64,000 bases of DNA from Cryptomeria japonica (taxonomy: Eukaryota; Streptophyta; Pinopsida; Cupressales; Cupressaceae), in the NCBI RefSeq assembly GCF_030272615.1, contig NC_081414.1, positions 5,589,001-5,653,000 of the forward strand, in the 5' to 3' direction. Positions 1 to 10,500 of this stretch are shown piece after piece. Both the position numbers and the translations under genes were made by a program. Each line of letters starts with the position of its first letter. Position 1 is the first letter of the stretch. The notes under the pieces were generated by a model. The model did not search any database. It was not told the origin of the DNA and saw only the letters and a program-made list of their open reading frames with translations.

Positions 1-761
1 CTCTTGGATAGACTCAGTTGTGTATGATGTGATATTGTTGGGATTGCAAGGTGGACTTACGTTGAATGCTTGAATGTTCAAATGATGCTGGAACGTGGGA
101 TTTTACTTGATTAAAAAAAAGGGGGAAAAGGATAAGGGTTTAGGAAGGCTCCTCTAACTCTAGGAATGTAAGAGCAAAGGACAATCTTTGATGAAATTCA
201 ACTAAGTTTTGCTTTGACATGCTATGAACATTTCCACAAGGCTAATGTGATCTCCTAAGGATAGCTTTATGATTTTCAAATCACTACCACAAGCATAGAC
301 ACCATCAAGTTGATGCATATCAATGAAGAAATGATAATAGAAGTTAAGCTTAGCTAAAATGGATTCAATTGACTACGCTGGGCACTTTACCATCAGCAAG
401 GTGTTAGTAGTATGGATATAAGAATTCTCACCATTGATCATGCACAAAGCTCTTCCATTCTCTAAATAACATGAAAATCAAATTGAGAAGTAGAGAACAT
501 GCAAATTGTTGAATCAACATGTCAATTGCACCATATCTTCGATGAAGTTTACATGCTTCTCACAACAATATCTTGGCAACAATCTTCATCTTCTCTTCCT
601 ATTCTACTCTAATTGCTATCTACTTTCTACTCTATTTACTATTAACTTTTACAAATGAAGGGGAGCTTATATAGTGCTCTCATTACAATTTGATGAATAA
701 GATTGATTCATGATCAATGGCCAAGATTGAAAGATAGAAACCCTAATTAAGGTTTGTTACA
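1..761 (-). mobile_element. Family-A LTR, truncated by window edge
   Basis: Read on the minus strand, this begins TGTAACAAACC at 761 and runs off the window. It aligns by eye with the plus-strand LTRs at 10890-11831 and 24211-25125: same TGTAACAAACC start, TAATTAGGGTTT block, TATA box, R-like region and a late AACGTAAG-type block. About the last 170-190 bp should lie outside the window. The sequence just to its right (762-860) loosely resembles the 3' untranslated part of ORF-A, which suggests that this is a 3' LTR rather than a 5' one. No coding remnant of ORF-A was recognised further right. Confidence 0.65.
666..673 (-). promoter_or_regulatory. TATA box in family-A LTR
   Basis: On the minus strand the sequence reads TATATAAG followed by CTCCCCTTCATTTG. 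The same position in the other family-A LTRs carries TATA-like boxes followed by a TTCATTTC-type stretch, which supports an LTR promoter rather than chance. Confidence 0.5.
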
Positions 762-2059
762 CCCATTGCAAAGTATTTAATGCTTGACCAATGATATATT
801 TACATTTGATGGGACACATGTCCTTTGAAAATTCAGCCAATAGATGATGACGGTAGGTAGATCGAACTTTGTGCCCATGTGATAGTTATCTCCTTCGATG
901 GATGAGTTAGGTTCATTGAATCTGGACGCCTTATCATGAAAAAATATGATTGGATAGGTGATGACTAGGCGCCACCTCAACTTGCTCTTTGTAACTCACC
1001 ACAAGTGTGTGAATGAATAAGGCATATCTCTTGATACTCAACATTTCCAAGCTCCTGATGTGATGCTGACTTTGCTCAAGTTGTTCTTCTAACTTTGCTA
1101 TACTGGCAATGATTCTTGGATTTCCGAAAGAAATTCAAGATTGTGAAAATTTCCACCTTAAGTGCTTGATGCTGATTGCAATCAGCCGCCTTGATGTTGC
1201 ATTCGATGTAGGCTTGGTCTTGCCTATGCTTGATCCTCATCGTGCCTTGGAATACATTGTTCCTACAACTCCTTGTGTGTTCTTCGTGAAATCCTTTCCT
1301 TCAAGCAGCTTCCTTGTATCCTTCTAAGACTTGAAGTGTTGCAATGAATCATCATGCTGATCACGTTCTTGGCCCTTGTCTTTGCCTAGGACGGATGATG
1401 TCATTGCCTCGGACAAACCCTGTCCTTGGCTAGGACGCTTGGAATCTTCTTGTATTCCCCTTGATGTATATGACTCCTCCTTGATGAGAGCTCGCCATGC
1501 TGAAGACATCCTTCACCTGTAAGAGTTGTTCAAATTAGTTTTGTAAAATGATAACTAATTTGCAAATAAACTTGATGATCAATGCCTAAATCAGGATTCA
1601 TAACCTTAGAATGGTGACCTTTGAAAAATATAAGTTCCAACCCTAGGTCGCATTCCTAACCCTTAATCATGAAAATGATCATCCTCATTAATAATGAGTC
1701 CTTGCAAATGATTAAAGATGATCAAAATTCATTGAAAGAGTCACTTATGACTGAAATTGACAAATGACAAGATACACCAGCACTTGAAATAAGGTCTGAT
1801 GTGACAAATCTGATTTGTCCCAGACCTGCGAATGAATCAGTAATCAATCGTCTTAGACAAAATTGTCCTCTTTCAAGACTTTGCCAATGTCAAGTGGAGA
1901 TCGCTGGAGTGTTGATGCAATCAAACATAAACAATCATCCCTGAATGAAGTCTCCATGTATAGAAACGTATTCACTAATCAAAGTGAGATTGATGTATGC
2001 AAAAAAAAGGTGAATTCATTGGAATGCAAGGCACCAAAATGTAATCATTCTCCAACTTA
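762..2059. other. Non-coding stretch, no gene seen
   Basis: Only short unconvincing frames occur here. The first ~100 bp may be the 3' internal end of the element whose LTR is at 1-761. The rest is AT-rich, decayed sequence with no recognisable protein motif, RNA gene or clear repeat boundary. Confidence 0.5.
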
Positions 2060-2971
2060 GGAAATTGCTGGGGCTTATATCGCCATCTAGCAATCTCACT
2101 ATTGCCGCCTCCAATATCACGTTTGCTGATCAAAAGGTTGCCAATTCGCTATGAACAAGGTAGATTCGCTGTAGTTGATATGTGATCGATCATGAATTAT
2201 TGCTGATAATAACTTGCTGTCATCAAAATCACAAAGTCGACACCCTACAGAAAATTTGCCTCACCTCTAATTGCTGTCCAAATGAGATCACTTAACCAAT
2301 TCGCTGATGAAGTTGAGTCGCTAACAATCAAACAGAGAGTTGAAGCACTGATTTAATGGCAATGCTGATTTTGAATTGATCAAATGAAATGATCAATCAT
2401 TTGACTCTCTTCATCCTGATGATGGATCACGGAGTGTGATCTGAAACGTTGATGCAAAAATCTTTCACACAATCAAATCTAGAAATACTCTCTTAATTAT
2501 TATGATCAATTCTAGCTTATAATCGCTAAGAGATATCAGTACCTCATAACAAATCGATGGCAACCTTCATTTAATGTTCTTGCAATCAAAATAATAGGGC
2601 GATCTGGCTGTGAGCATTTAATGCGAGATAGCTGAACAAGGTACATTAATGCAAATACTTGGCAAGCAACCTACCTATGCAAATAAACACCTACAGCAAG
2701 GAAGTATTTTAACAAACAAATCATATGTAGCTCCAAACTCTTTTACTGCAGCATTTTAAACTGATTACAACGATTGAAAATGCATAGACGTCATTGCAAA
2801 TAGTTGGCATGCAATACTTTCATACCTGGATTTCAATGTCAATGACTGCAGGTCTGAAAACTGTTACGACAGCAAATTCTGGAAGTGCAAACCAATAATC
2901 AAAGTCCCCAAAAAATATTCCCCAATAAGTATGCCATCTGCACTTGACAAACTTTAAGGTGCCAAGAGGAA

Positions 2972-3062
2972 GGTACTGTAGCAATTAGTGTTCACGTGTA
3001 CTATAGCGTCACTATACACAGGTACTGTATCATCACTGTTCATGGGTACTGTAGCAGCACGT
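2972..3062. repeat. 24-25 bp tandem motif, four degenerate copies
   Basis: Four successive units begin GTACTGTAGCA, GTACTATAGCG, GTACTGTATCA and GTACTGTAGCA, separated by 24-25 bp; the first three contain a TGTTCAC-like or related second half. The units are clear by eye and lie inside the putative minus-strand LTR. Confidence 0.7.
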
Positions 3063-3297
3063 CAAACCCTTGTAAAACCTTTGAAAACTTTCAGTAATGT
3101 GCACAATGTTGATTCCTGAATGGAACCAATCAATTACAGGCAATCCTCAACTGGTATCTCACAACCTTAGAATGCACAACTTCGAAGCAGCTACGCTCTC
3201 CAAAGTGATAATGGCAAAAAAACCTTGGTTTTCTCTCCAATTTCCACAAGCAACAAAAGCAAATAGCATAGAATGAAATACAACGCTTTTTGAGTGC

Positions 3298-3305
3298 TAT
3301 TTATA
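3298..3305 (-). promoter_or_regulatory. TATA box, minus strand
   Basis: The minus strand reads GGGTATAAATAGCACTC, a good match to a plant TATA box. No ORF follows on that strand, consistent with an LTR or non-coding promoter. Confidence 0.45.
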
Positions 3306-3463
3306 CCCTCCTTCACATGGCTCGATTTCCAACAATTGGCCTATTTTATAATTTTAAATTATATCAAACATTAAAATCTGTAAAGACGGTTTTAGAACCA
3401 TATATGATGAGGCAAACACTGCTAAGGACTACATCCCAAATACACTATGCTAGGACAAATTAG

Positions 3464-4016
3464 GGGATTAAAATTCTTCCCTTTACCGGGAAGGCTGGCA
3501 TAGATAAAACCGAAGCAAGGAAAGCTTGCAAATGGGTGACCCCAGAGATTAGATGGTTTAAACTCAACTTTGATGGAGCATCCAGAGGTAATCCAGGGAT
3601 GGTAGGTGCAGGTTGTATAATACATTCGGATGATGGGAACTTCATTGGCTCTAAATCCATATATCTAGGTCAATGCACTAACAATAAGGCAGAAATGTTG
3701 GGCCTAATAGAAGGTTTAAATTTGTGCAAGCAATTGAAAATATCCAAATTGGAAATAGAAGGTGACTTAGCCATTATAATTAACACAATTAGAACGAGAA
3801 CAATGCCAAACTAGGAACTTAGAAGTCTGTTGGACACAGCCCTATCTCTACTGGAAAGCTTCTCAGGTTACACAATAAATCACATATATAGAGAGGCTAA
3901 TACATTGGTAGATAATCTAGCCAATATAGGGGCAGATGGAACGAATAAAACCACATCCTTGAAATCCAGACATTCAGAACAGGTAACTCACAAGCAGCCA
4001 GGGGCATCAAAAGTAT
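3464..4016 (+). pseudogene. RNase H domain relic of a non-LTR retrotransposon
   Basis: One plus-strand frame from about 3536 encodes a plant RVT_3/RNase H type domain. It opens with WFKLNFDGASRGNPG, has NNKAEMLGLIEGL, then EIEGDLAIIIN and finally REANTLVDNLANIGADG. The four acidic positions of the RNase H fold are all present: D in NFDG, E in KAE, D in EGDL and D in VDNLA. A single in-frame TAG at 3812-3814 splits the domain. This layout is usual at the C-terminal end of L1-clade LINE polyproteins. No reverse transcriptase is visible upstream, so the piece is a 5'-truncated relic. A domesticated RNase H-like gene is less likely because of the stop. Confidence 0.75.
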
Positions 4017-4085
4017 AGCTCGCAGCTTGAATGGGCACAACAACCCCTACCAGTACATTCTCATATTTTCATTTACATACTTCCA

Positions 4086-4375
4086 TCAACATATGTATTT
4101 GCAAACATATATATGTATATGCACAGATAGCGATATATATGTACATATATATTCATACTTAAATAATTGTATGTGCATACATGTATATATATGATACCAG
4201 TTATACACACACACACACACATATATATATACACTCACTAATAATAAACACAGAGCTGAGATCATCATACACCCTCCTTTTGCTCCCAATGGCCATATCT
4301 ATATAACATATCCATATACATATTTGTATATATATATACATAGATATATGCCTATATTTATATATACATATAGAC

Positions 4376-4416
<41 letters not shown>

Positions 4417-4446
4417 TATCTATATAACATATATATATATATATGT
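4086..4446. repeat. AT-rich microsatellite tract
   Basis: Long runs of TA/ATAC-type dinucleotide and tetranucleotide repeats, including (CA)n near 4206-4220, (TA)n near 4376-4400 and a short (GA)n near 4400-4415. Apparent ORFs here are repeat artefacts. Confidence 0.9.
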
Positions 4447-4506
4447 AATCTGAGTTGCAATCATCATACAAGTTTCGCTTGATTGCTTGAAGCAATCATG
4501 CATTGG

Positions 4507-4511
4507 AAACG
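4507..4511. repeat. Candidate 5-bp target duplication AAACG, left
   Basis: AAACG immediately precedes TGTTGTGACC at 4512, and AAACG recurs at 11832-11836 immediately after the LTR end GTCAACA. Five-bp duplications flanking TG...CA ends are the signature of LTR-element integrase. The match could be chance, because the two ends of the element are not direct repeats. Confidence 0.45.
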
Positions 4512-4968
4512 TGTTGTGACCATTTCACACATCGCCCCATTAAAATGGGGACCCCCTGTTTTTGCTCGTTTTTGCTCGCCTTTCTCTCTGCTTTTTAGGA
4601 TTTTGGTTTGGTATGCCAGTTGTCTGGACTAGGGTCAAACCTTAGGGTTTCTATTACTGTGTTTTCAGGCCAGAGTCCAATCCAATCTTGAGAGCTTTTT
4701 GAGCTTCCTCCCGTAGAAAGCAATTTTGAATAAAGTGAATTCGCCAGAGGCTAAGTGAATTTGTCTAAGTTCAGTCGGAATTTTGAGTGCAGAGTCCAAA
4801 TTTGTCTAAGTGTGAATGATGAGATTTTGGATTTTTGTCCGATTGAGTAATTTTGACCAAATTTTGAAAATTTTGATGATTGATCCCGGGCATTGGAAAA
4901 GACTTGTTTTTGCCTTGTGAAGTGATTAAACTCCCAAAATCTTGATATTTTGGCCTGTAGGAGCAAAA

Positions 4969-6735
4969 TCGCTCCTGTCCCTCGGTGGAGGACCGGAGCT
5001 CAAAATCAAACATTGCCTTGTCCTTCCTGGATTTGAACAATTTGACGATTTGAGGAGATCAAAGGAGATATGTTTCATCAGTTGAATATAATTTGGAAGT
5101 GCCTTCGTGAAGAAGATTGGACCTAGAAGCTAAACCGCTCCTGTCCCTCAGTCAGGGACCAGGGCGAAATTCAGTGGTAGCTCCCGTCCCTCTCCCAGGG
5201 ACCAGAGCGAAATTCCTCATAGGGCAAAATTCGGGCAAAGATCAAGTAAGTTTTGAGTTTGAGGCAAACAAAGAAGGCGTAACGAACTCGTTGAAGACAA
5301 ATTGAAGATTACAAGACACCAAAGTGAGGCCCATATTGGCCTAGGCGCTCCTGTCCCTCTCCCAGGGACCAGAACGATTTTTGCCTTAGACCAATTTCTC
5401 ACCAAGTTAGAATGAACTCCAAGGCAAAGATGAATGAAAGGGGGTACTACAAGACCATTGAAGATAATTTTTGAAGTTAGCAAAGTGTGATGAAGCCTAC
5501 AAGTGCAAATTCACTCCTGTCCTTCAGCCAGGGACCAGGGCGAAATGTTAGTTATGTTGCCTCTCTTCCAAGTTTGAGGTCATTCCAAGTCAGGATACAA
5601 GGTGGCAAGGACGTTTTGAGGTGTCTCGACGAAGAACGGAGTTACAAAGATTGACAAAGATGAAGGATTTGCACTAAAATGCCCAAGTTCGCTCCTGTCC
5701 CTCAGTCAGGGACCAGAGCGAAATGTTCAAATGAGGCCAAATTTAAGTTGCCATTCACATTTTAAATGTTTGAAAGGGAGTAAAGAACATCATTTTGCAC
5801 TTTGAAGACAATTACAAGTTAATATGATGAACGATTTGCACCAAATGCCCAAATTCGCTCCTGTCCCTCAGTCAAGGACCAGAGCGAAATCTCCATGGAG
5901 GCTTAAATTTTGAATGTTGATCACATTTCAAGAGTTTAATAAGGATCAAAAGACCTCATTCTCCATTGTGAAGGCGATTGCAGGTTGACAAGAACAAGGA
6001 TGAGCTCAAGACACCAAGAATCGCTCTTGTCCCTCAGTCAGGGACCAGGGCGATATTCATTACATTAGCCAAAACCTTCAAAAATCACGCTAAGTCAAGG
6101 ACGTACAAGGTTGCACAAAGTCTAAGGTGTCTTGAGAAGATGATATACGAGGAAGTTAAACGTTAAAAGGTAATCAAATTGAACCAAAAGGCTAAGTTCG
6201 CTCCTGTCCTTCAGGCAAGGACCAGGGCGATTTTCATTAAAACACTCATTTTCCTTCAAAATCATGACAAATCAAGGGTGCGCAAGATCAAGGACGTCAT
6301 TTGGAAGGTGATGAACGAGAAGCCAAGGTTGAAAGATAGCAAATTTGAGCTAGAGCACAAGGTTCGCTCCTATCCCTCACCAAGGGACCAGGGCGAAAAC
6401 CATTCAAACATCACATGCGCCTCGTAAAAGCCAAGAAAAGCAAGCGTGGAGTGAAGGGATAACGTCATTGCTTGCCACACGATGAAGATTGGTGATTGAA
6501 GAAGCAAAGATCAAGGAGAAAACACAAAGTTCGCTCCTGTCCCTCACCTAGGCACCAGGGCGATATCAACCTCAGGAGGCACTCATTCACAAAATCAAGT
6601 TGATCAAACTCGAAGTTTCCTAGCAAAAATGCCAGTTTCAACGTGGAGATGGTGATTTTAAACGTCGAAGGCAAGAATCCAAGCTAAAATGACAATTCGC
6701 TCCTGTCCCTCTCTCAGGGACCAGAGCGATATGGT
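4969..6735 (+). repeat. 166-bp tandem array with conserved hairpin core, 12 copies
   Basis: Twelve copies of a ~36-nt core of the form TTCGCTCCTGTCCCT, a 5-7 nt loop, then AGGGACCAGGGCGAA. The GCTC (or equivalent) positions are 4971, 5137, 5180, 5347, 5513, 5691, 5857, 6023, 6200, 6366, 6533 and 6699. Spacings are 166, 43, 167, 166, 178, 166, 166, 177, 166, 167 and 166. The two arms of the core can pair (15 positions, usually two mismatches and one wobble). The spacers are more diverged than the core but can be followed as one old tandem repeat. The array lies upstream of the TATA box of element A1. It is not a CRISPR array: the spacers are homologous to each other and the genome is eukaryotic. 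Confidence 0.9.
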
Positions 6736-7064
6736 TTGTATCTTTCCACCTTTCCAGTTTTGGCGCTAAAACACATTTTTTGAATTTTATTAAATGCTAA
6801 AATCGATAAATTTAAAAAATTCAATTAAATAGCATTTAAAAAATTGCGCATGGACATTTAATTAATTATTTTTTGCCTTTAAAAATCGAATTAATTAATT
6901 GCAAAGGCATTAAATGAATTAATCATTATTTTAAATAAAAAATCAAATTGGAACGCTTGGATTTAAATATTTACAAAAGTCGGCCATTGGTTTTTATTAA
7001 AATTGCTTTTAATTATCTTTGTTTTTACCAAGTCGGCCTTGAGGTAGTTGTAAGGGTAAGCGCC

Positions 7065-7070
7065 TATAAA
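7065..7070 (+). promoter_or_regulatory. TATA box upstream of ORF-A
   Basis: CTATAAAGGGAGG followed by a TTTCATTTTC-type stretch, about 500 bp before the ORF-A start codon. Context and spacing suit a retroelement-type promoter giving a ~470-nt leader. Confidence 0.55.
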
Positions 7071-7374
7071 GGGAGGTGTTTATTTCATTTTCAAATCATT
7101 ATTCAAACATCCTTCACATGCGATTTGGAGAGGTGCGAATTGTGTTCAAAGTGGAGCGAATTTCCATTCCAAGCAAGGTGCGAATTTAGCAAAGGCGGTG
7201 GTGCGAGTTTGAGTTAAGCGAACTTGTCAAAGACTACGTCAAAGACCCCCAAAGGTGGCGAATTGTTAGGTGGACGTTCATTTGAAGAAGGATCACGTGG
7301 AAAAGCTTCAAACATTGAATTTTGCCTTGGCGATTCTCTTTATTTTGCATTTTAGAGTTAAGCTCTTAAGTGAG

Positions 7375-7571
7375 GTATGGCAAAGTCTTGTTTTGTTTTA
7401 AATTTTTGATCGTCATAGCTTGAAATTTTGAATTTTGAGATTTTGAATCTCAGTAGCTCAATCGTCATTTAGGAAATGATAACTCAAGGACTTATCATGA
7501 AGTTTCCTAAAATTAATCTAATCTATGTTATACATTGCAAAATCTAGTTCTTATTATGAAATGTCGTGTAG
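7375..7571 (+). other. Possible leader intron of ORF-A
   Basis: GAG|GTATGG at 7372-7380 fits a donor, and TGTCGTGTAG ending at 7571 fits an acceptor; the ATG follows 2 nt later at 7574. The T-rich interval between suits a plant intron. It also contains an inverted repeat (TTAGGAAATGATAA near 7469 with TTATCATGAAGTTTCCTAA near 7494). This rests on splice-site appearance only. Confidence 0.3.
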
Positions 7572-7573
7572 GT

Positions 7574-10500
7574 ATGGCGACCCCGAAGGCGGGAGCATCC
7601 ACCATTCGTCCAGCTCTCATGAAGGAAGATCAAAAGACCGAAGAAGTGGAGACCAAGATCGTGTCTAAATGGAGCAACATTGGAGATACCAACTTGGGCA
7701 ACTTCAGTACGAAAAAGTTTCGAGAGGTCCCTTACATTGGCAAGCCATCACCTGTCGCCCGGAGGATAATTGAAAGTGGCATCATTAAGGCGACCGGCTT
7801 CCCTCCAGCAGTACAGTGTCATGAGTTGATGATCGAGTGCGCTCGTCATTATGATCCTCAATCCAGAACGATCGTGTCCAAGGAAGGAAACACTTTAGCT
7901 TATCTTTCAGAGGAAGCTATAAGTGAGGCTTTCCATCTTCCAGAGCACAGGGATATGGTCTACAAGAGCATAGAAGGAGCCAGGTCCATGTACGAAGATG
8001 ATCCAGATGCTTGCTTAAGCATCATTAACAAGAACTGGTTACTCAAGAGTCGTCCTTGCCTGAGCAAGATACCGAACACACCGCATAGGATTGATTTCCA
8101 GGAGGAGTATAGAGATTTGATTACAATGCTCAACCGAGTCACAGGAGCATCTCAAGCCTTCTACTTTGAGAAGTGGATGTTCTACTTTATCCAGGTGATA
8201 GTTCAGGGAAAAGGAACAATACATTGGGCTAGAATGATTAGCCATTGCTTGGACGTACAGTTGAGGAGACTCAAGGCTACCAAGTCCTTCCACATGAGTT
8301 CATACGTCATCTATGCCTTGATCAGGAGCTTCGAGTACGCAGGACTACCTCACAGAGGAGTGATTGGAAGAGGACCCGGCGAGGTCAGAATTTGTGATTC
8401 CTATGTTCACTTGCATCATCCGCCAGGAGGCAACTACAAGTTAGTTAATGATACCTTCACAATGAACATTACGAGGACGTTGCAAGGCGGGATTCACAAC
8501 AGATTATCTCAGGATGCACAGGAACTAGTAAGGAGGTACGGTGCTTGGTTTATCCAATTTCCAAAGTTTACTTATATCAGAGTTCATGGATGTCCTTCAC
8601 CTCCATACATGTTGTCGAGATATCCGACAGACAGAATAGTGTTACTTGAGGTAACAAGACAGTTGGCAGCTTATGCGAAGGCATTCAGACACAGACATGG
8701 AAATGGAGTTCCTGTACCTATCATATTGGGCAATTCAGTTGAGGTATGTCCTAATGCTTTAGCCATGGATGACGCAGAGAAGGAGTTAGCTTTGTATTCT
8801 TTTTCATTCTTTGCCTTGAGGGAAAGCTTTGATCCACATGGATATATAGAGGAGACAGTCGGTAGGAAGTTTAAGCATGAGTTTCAGATAGAAGATTTTA
8901 TGATGAATCTCCTAGACGATCTTGAAGTGAAAAGAAAGATGCATTCTAGATTGCCTTTGGATTTCATCAGGAAATGCAAGATTTACAGAGTGGCCGACCA
9001 AGCTCAGGATAGTGGCAGACATCTCCAGTCATCCTATGATCGAGAAAGCAAATCAGTAAGGTTAGATTGGAATGAGCCCGAGGTTGTGGATCTAGATGCT
9101 TTGATGGCTCCAGTCTTGTCTTGTACTCGCAGATGGGTTGATGTGCAGCATCAGAAGTTGAGAGAGCAAGGCATAGCTATGACTTTCACTTTGGAAGAGA
9201 AACCAGCCGAAGGTGGAGCTAGTGTAAGTGAAGGTAATCCTAATCCCAGAAATGCAAGTGAAGGCAACCTTCGAAGTGCAAGTGAAGGCAATCTCCATCC
9301 GAGAGGCTCGAAGAGAAAAGAGAGACCTGAGAAGAAAGAGTCTTCCAAGAAGAAACAAGGGGCCAACCGAGATCGCTCATCCGGCACATCTCGACAAGAG
9401 AATAGGACACTTGAAGTAGAAGAGTCTATGGAGTCAATGGTACAGAATGATAAAGAAGGACAGGCATCTCAAGGGTCACCAGGTGGATCTCTCCAAGATT
9501 ATGAGTTACATGAAGACAAGAACAATGACGAGGTAACATCTCCTCCTAGAGAAGAAGAAGCATTGCATAAGGAGATACAGGTTAAAGAGACTAGATCGGC
9601 CATCCTGGATTGGTTGAAGGAAAGATTAACGAAGGTGATTGTGATCGAGGACGAAGACAATGTGATTGATTTAGAGAGCCTTGTTGGACATTCCCAGGAA
9701 GTGACAGAGAAGAGGAAGGCTACCAAGATGTCCAAGATGATTAGAGATGAGACTGGACCCAAAAAATTACAGATAGCTACACCGGCCGTGGACAAGTATG
9801 AAGGTGAGATCCTAGCAGAGGAATATGATATAGAGACATTTGAGCTAGGTCCATCCACAGCTAAACAGACGATGGATGATGCCACCGATTCATTTGAGGC
9901 CTTGAAAGACAAGCTTAGAAAGGAAATGGAGAAGAATAGAAAGCTTGAGAGAGAGAGAGGTCCATGGAGAGCATATTTCAGTCATCTCAATCAGCCTTTA
10001 GGGCGTCAGGATCCAGCAAGATCACCCATACAAGCACTTCCCCTTCAATCAATTGGTGAGGCAGAGAGATTCAGGAGTATGGTCCAGCGTATGAGTACTT
10101 GGATGGATAAATCTCATACAGTCGCCATGGAATTTGCAACAAGGATGATGCAGACCATTCACCGAGCTATCCAGGTTCTTGAGATTATCCACAATTTGAT
10201 GATAACAGTAGCTGCTTTTGCTCATACCAAAGAGGTTATCATTCCTGTCTTGCGAGTAATCAGACAAACATCGAGGAAGGTCTTAGCGCAGGAAAAGATC
10301 ATGGATGGAGGATCTCACAGTTTACTTCAGTGGTCAACCTTACTCCAGATGAAGGAAGTTCTCTTCGAGGACATCAGTACTAGATGCAGCCATGTTGAGG
10401 AGGTGATCAACCCAATCCAGGACAAAGTATTTGAGGTACTGCGTACTATTCTTGACAGGAGGATCGAAGTTGAGACAGATGTGGATTTGCAGGAATTAGA

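Larger units (their letters stand above)
2060..3420 (-). mobile_element. Probable decayed minus-strand LTR region
   Basis: A strong minus-strand TATA box (3298-3305) followed by a non-coding leader and, 240-330 bp downstream, a tandem short-motif block (2972-3062) is typical of plant LTR promoters. Termini and a partner LTR were not found, so the boundaries are approximate and the assignment is an inference. Confidence 0.35.

Noticed and set aside
1109..1327. 72-codon plus-strand ORF
   Set aside because: No homology recognised, short, in AT-rich decayed DNA without splice or promoter context.
4086..4289. Minus-strand hydrophobic ORF rich in Y, I, C and V
   Set aside because: It is the translation of TA/CA microsatellite sequence.
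5117..6427. Short ORFs with VPxPGTRA-like repeats over the array
   Set aside because: They result from reading the repeated core in one frame and are interrupted in nearly every unit.
4969..6735. CRISPR-like alternation of conserved repeats and variable spacers
   Set aside because: Spacers are 130 bp, mutually homologous and in a plant retroelement context; this is a tandem satellite, not a CRISPR array.
7535..7573. ORF-A starting at 7535
   Set aside because: That codon is TTG and a probable splice acceptor lies between it and ATG 7574.
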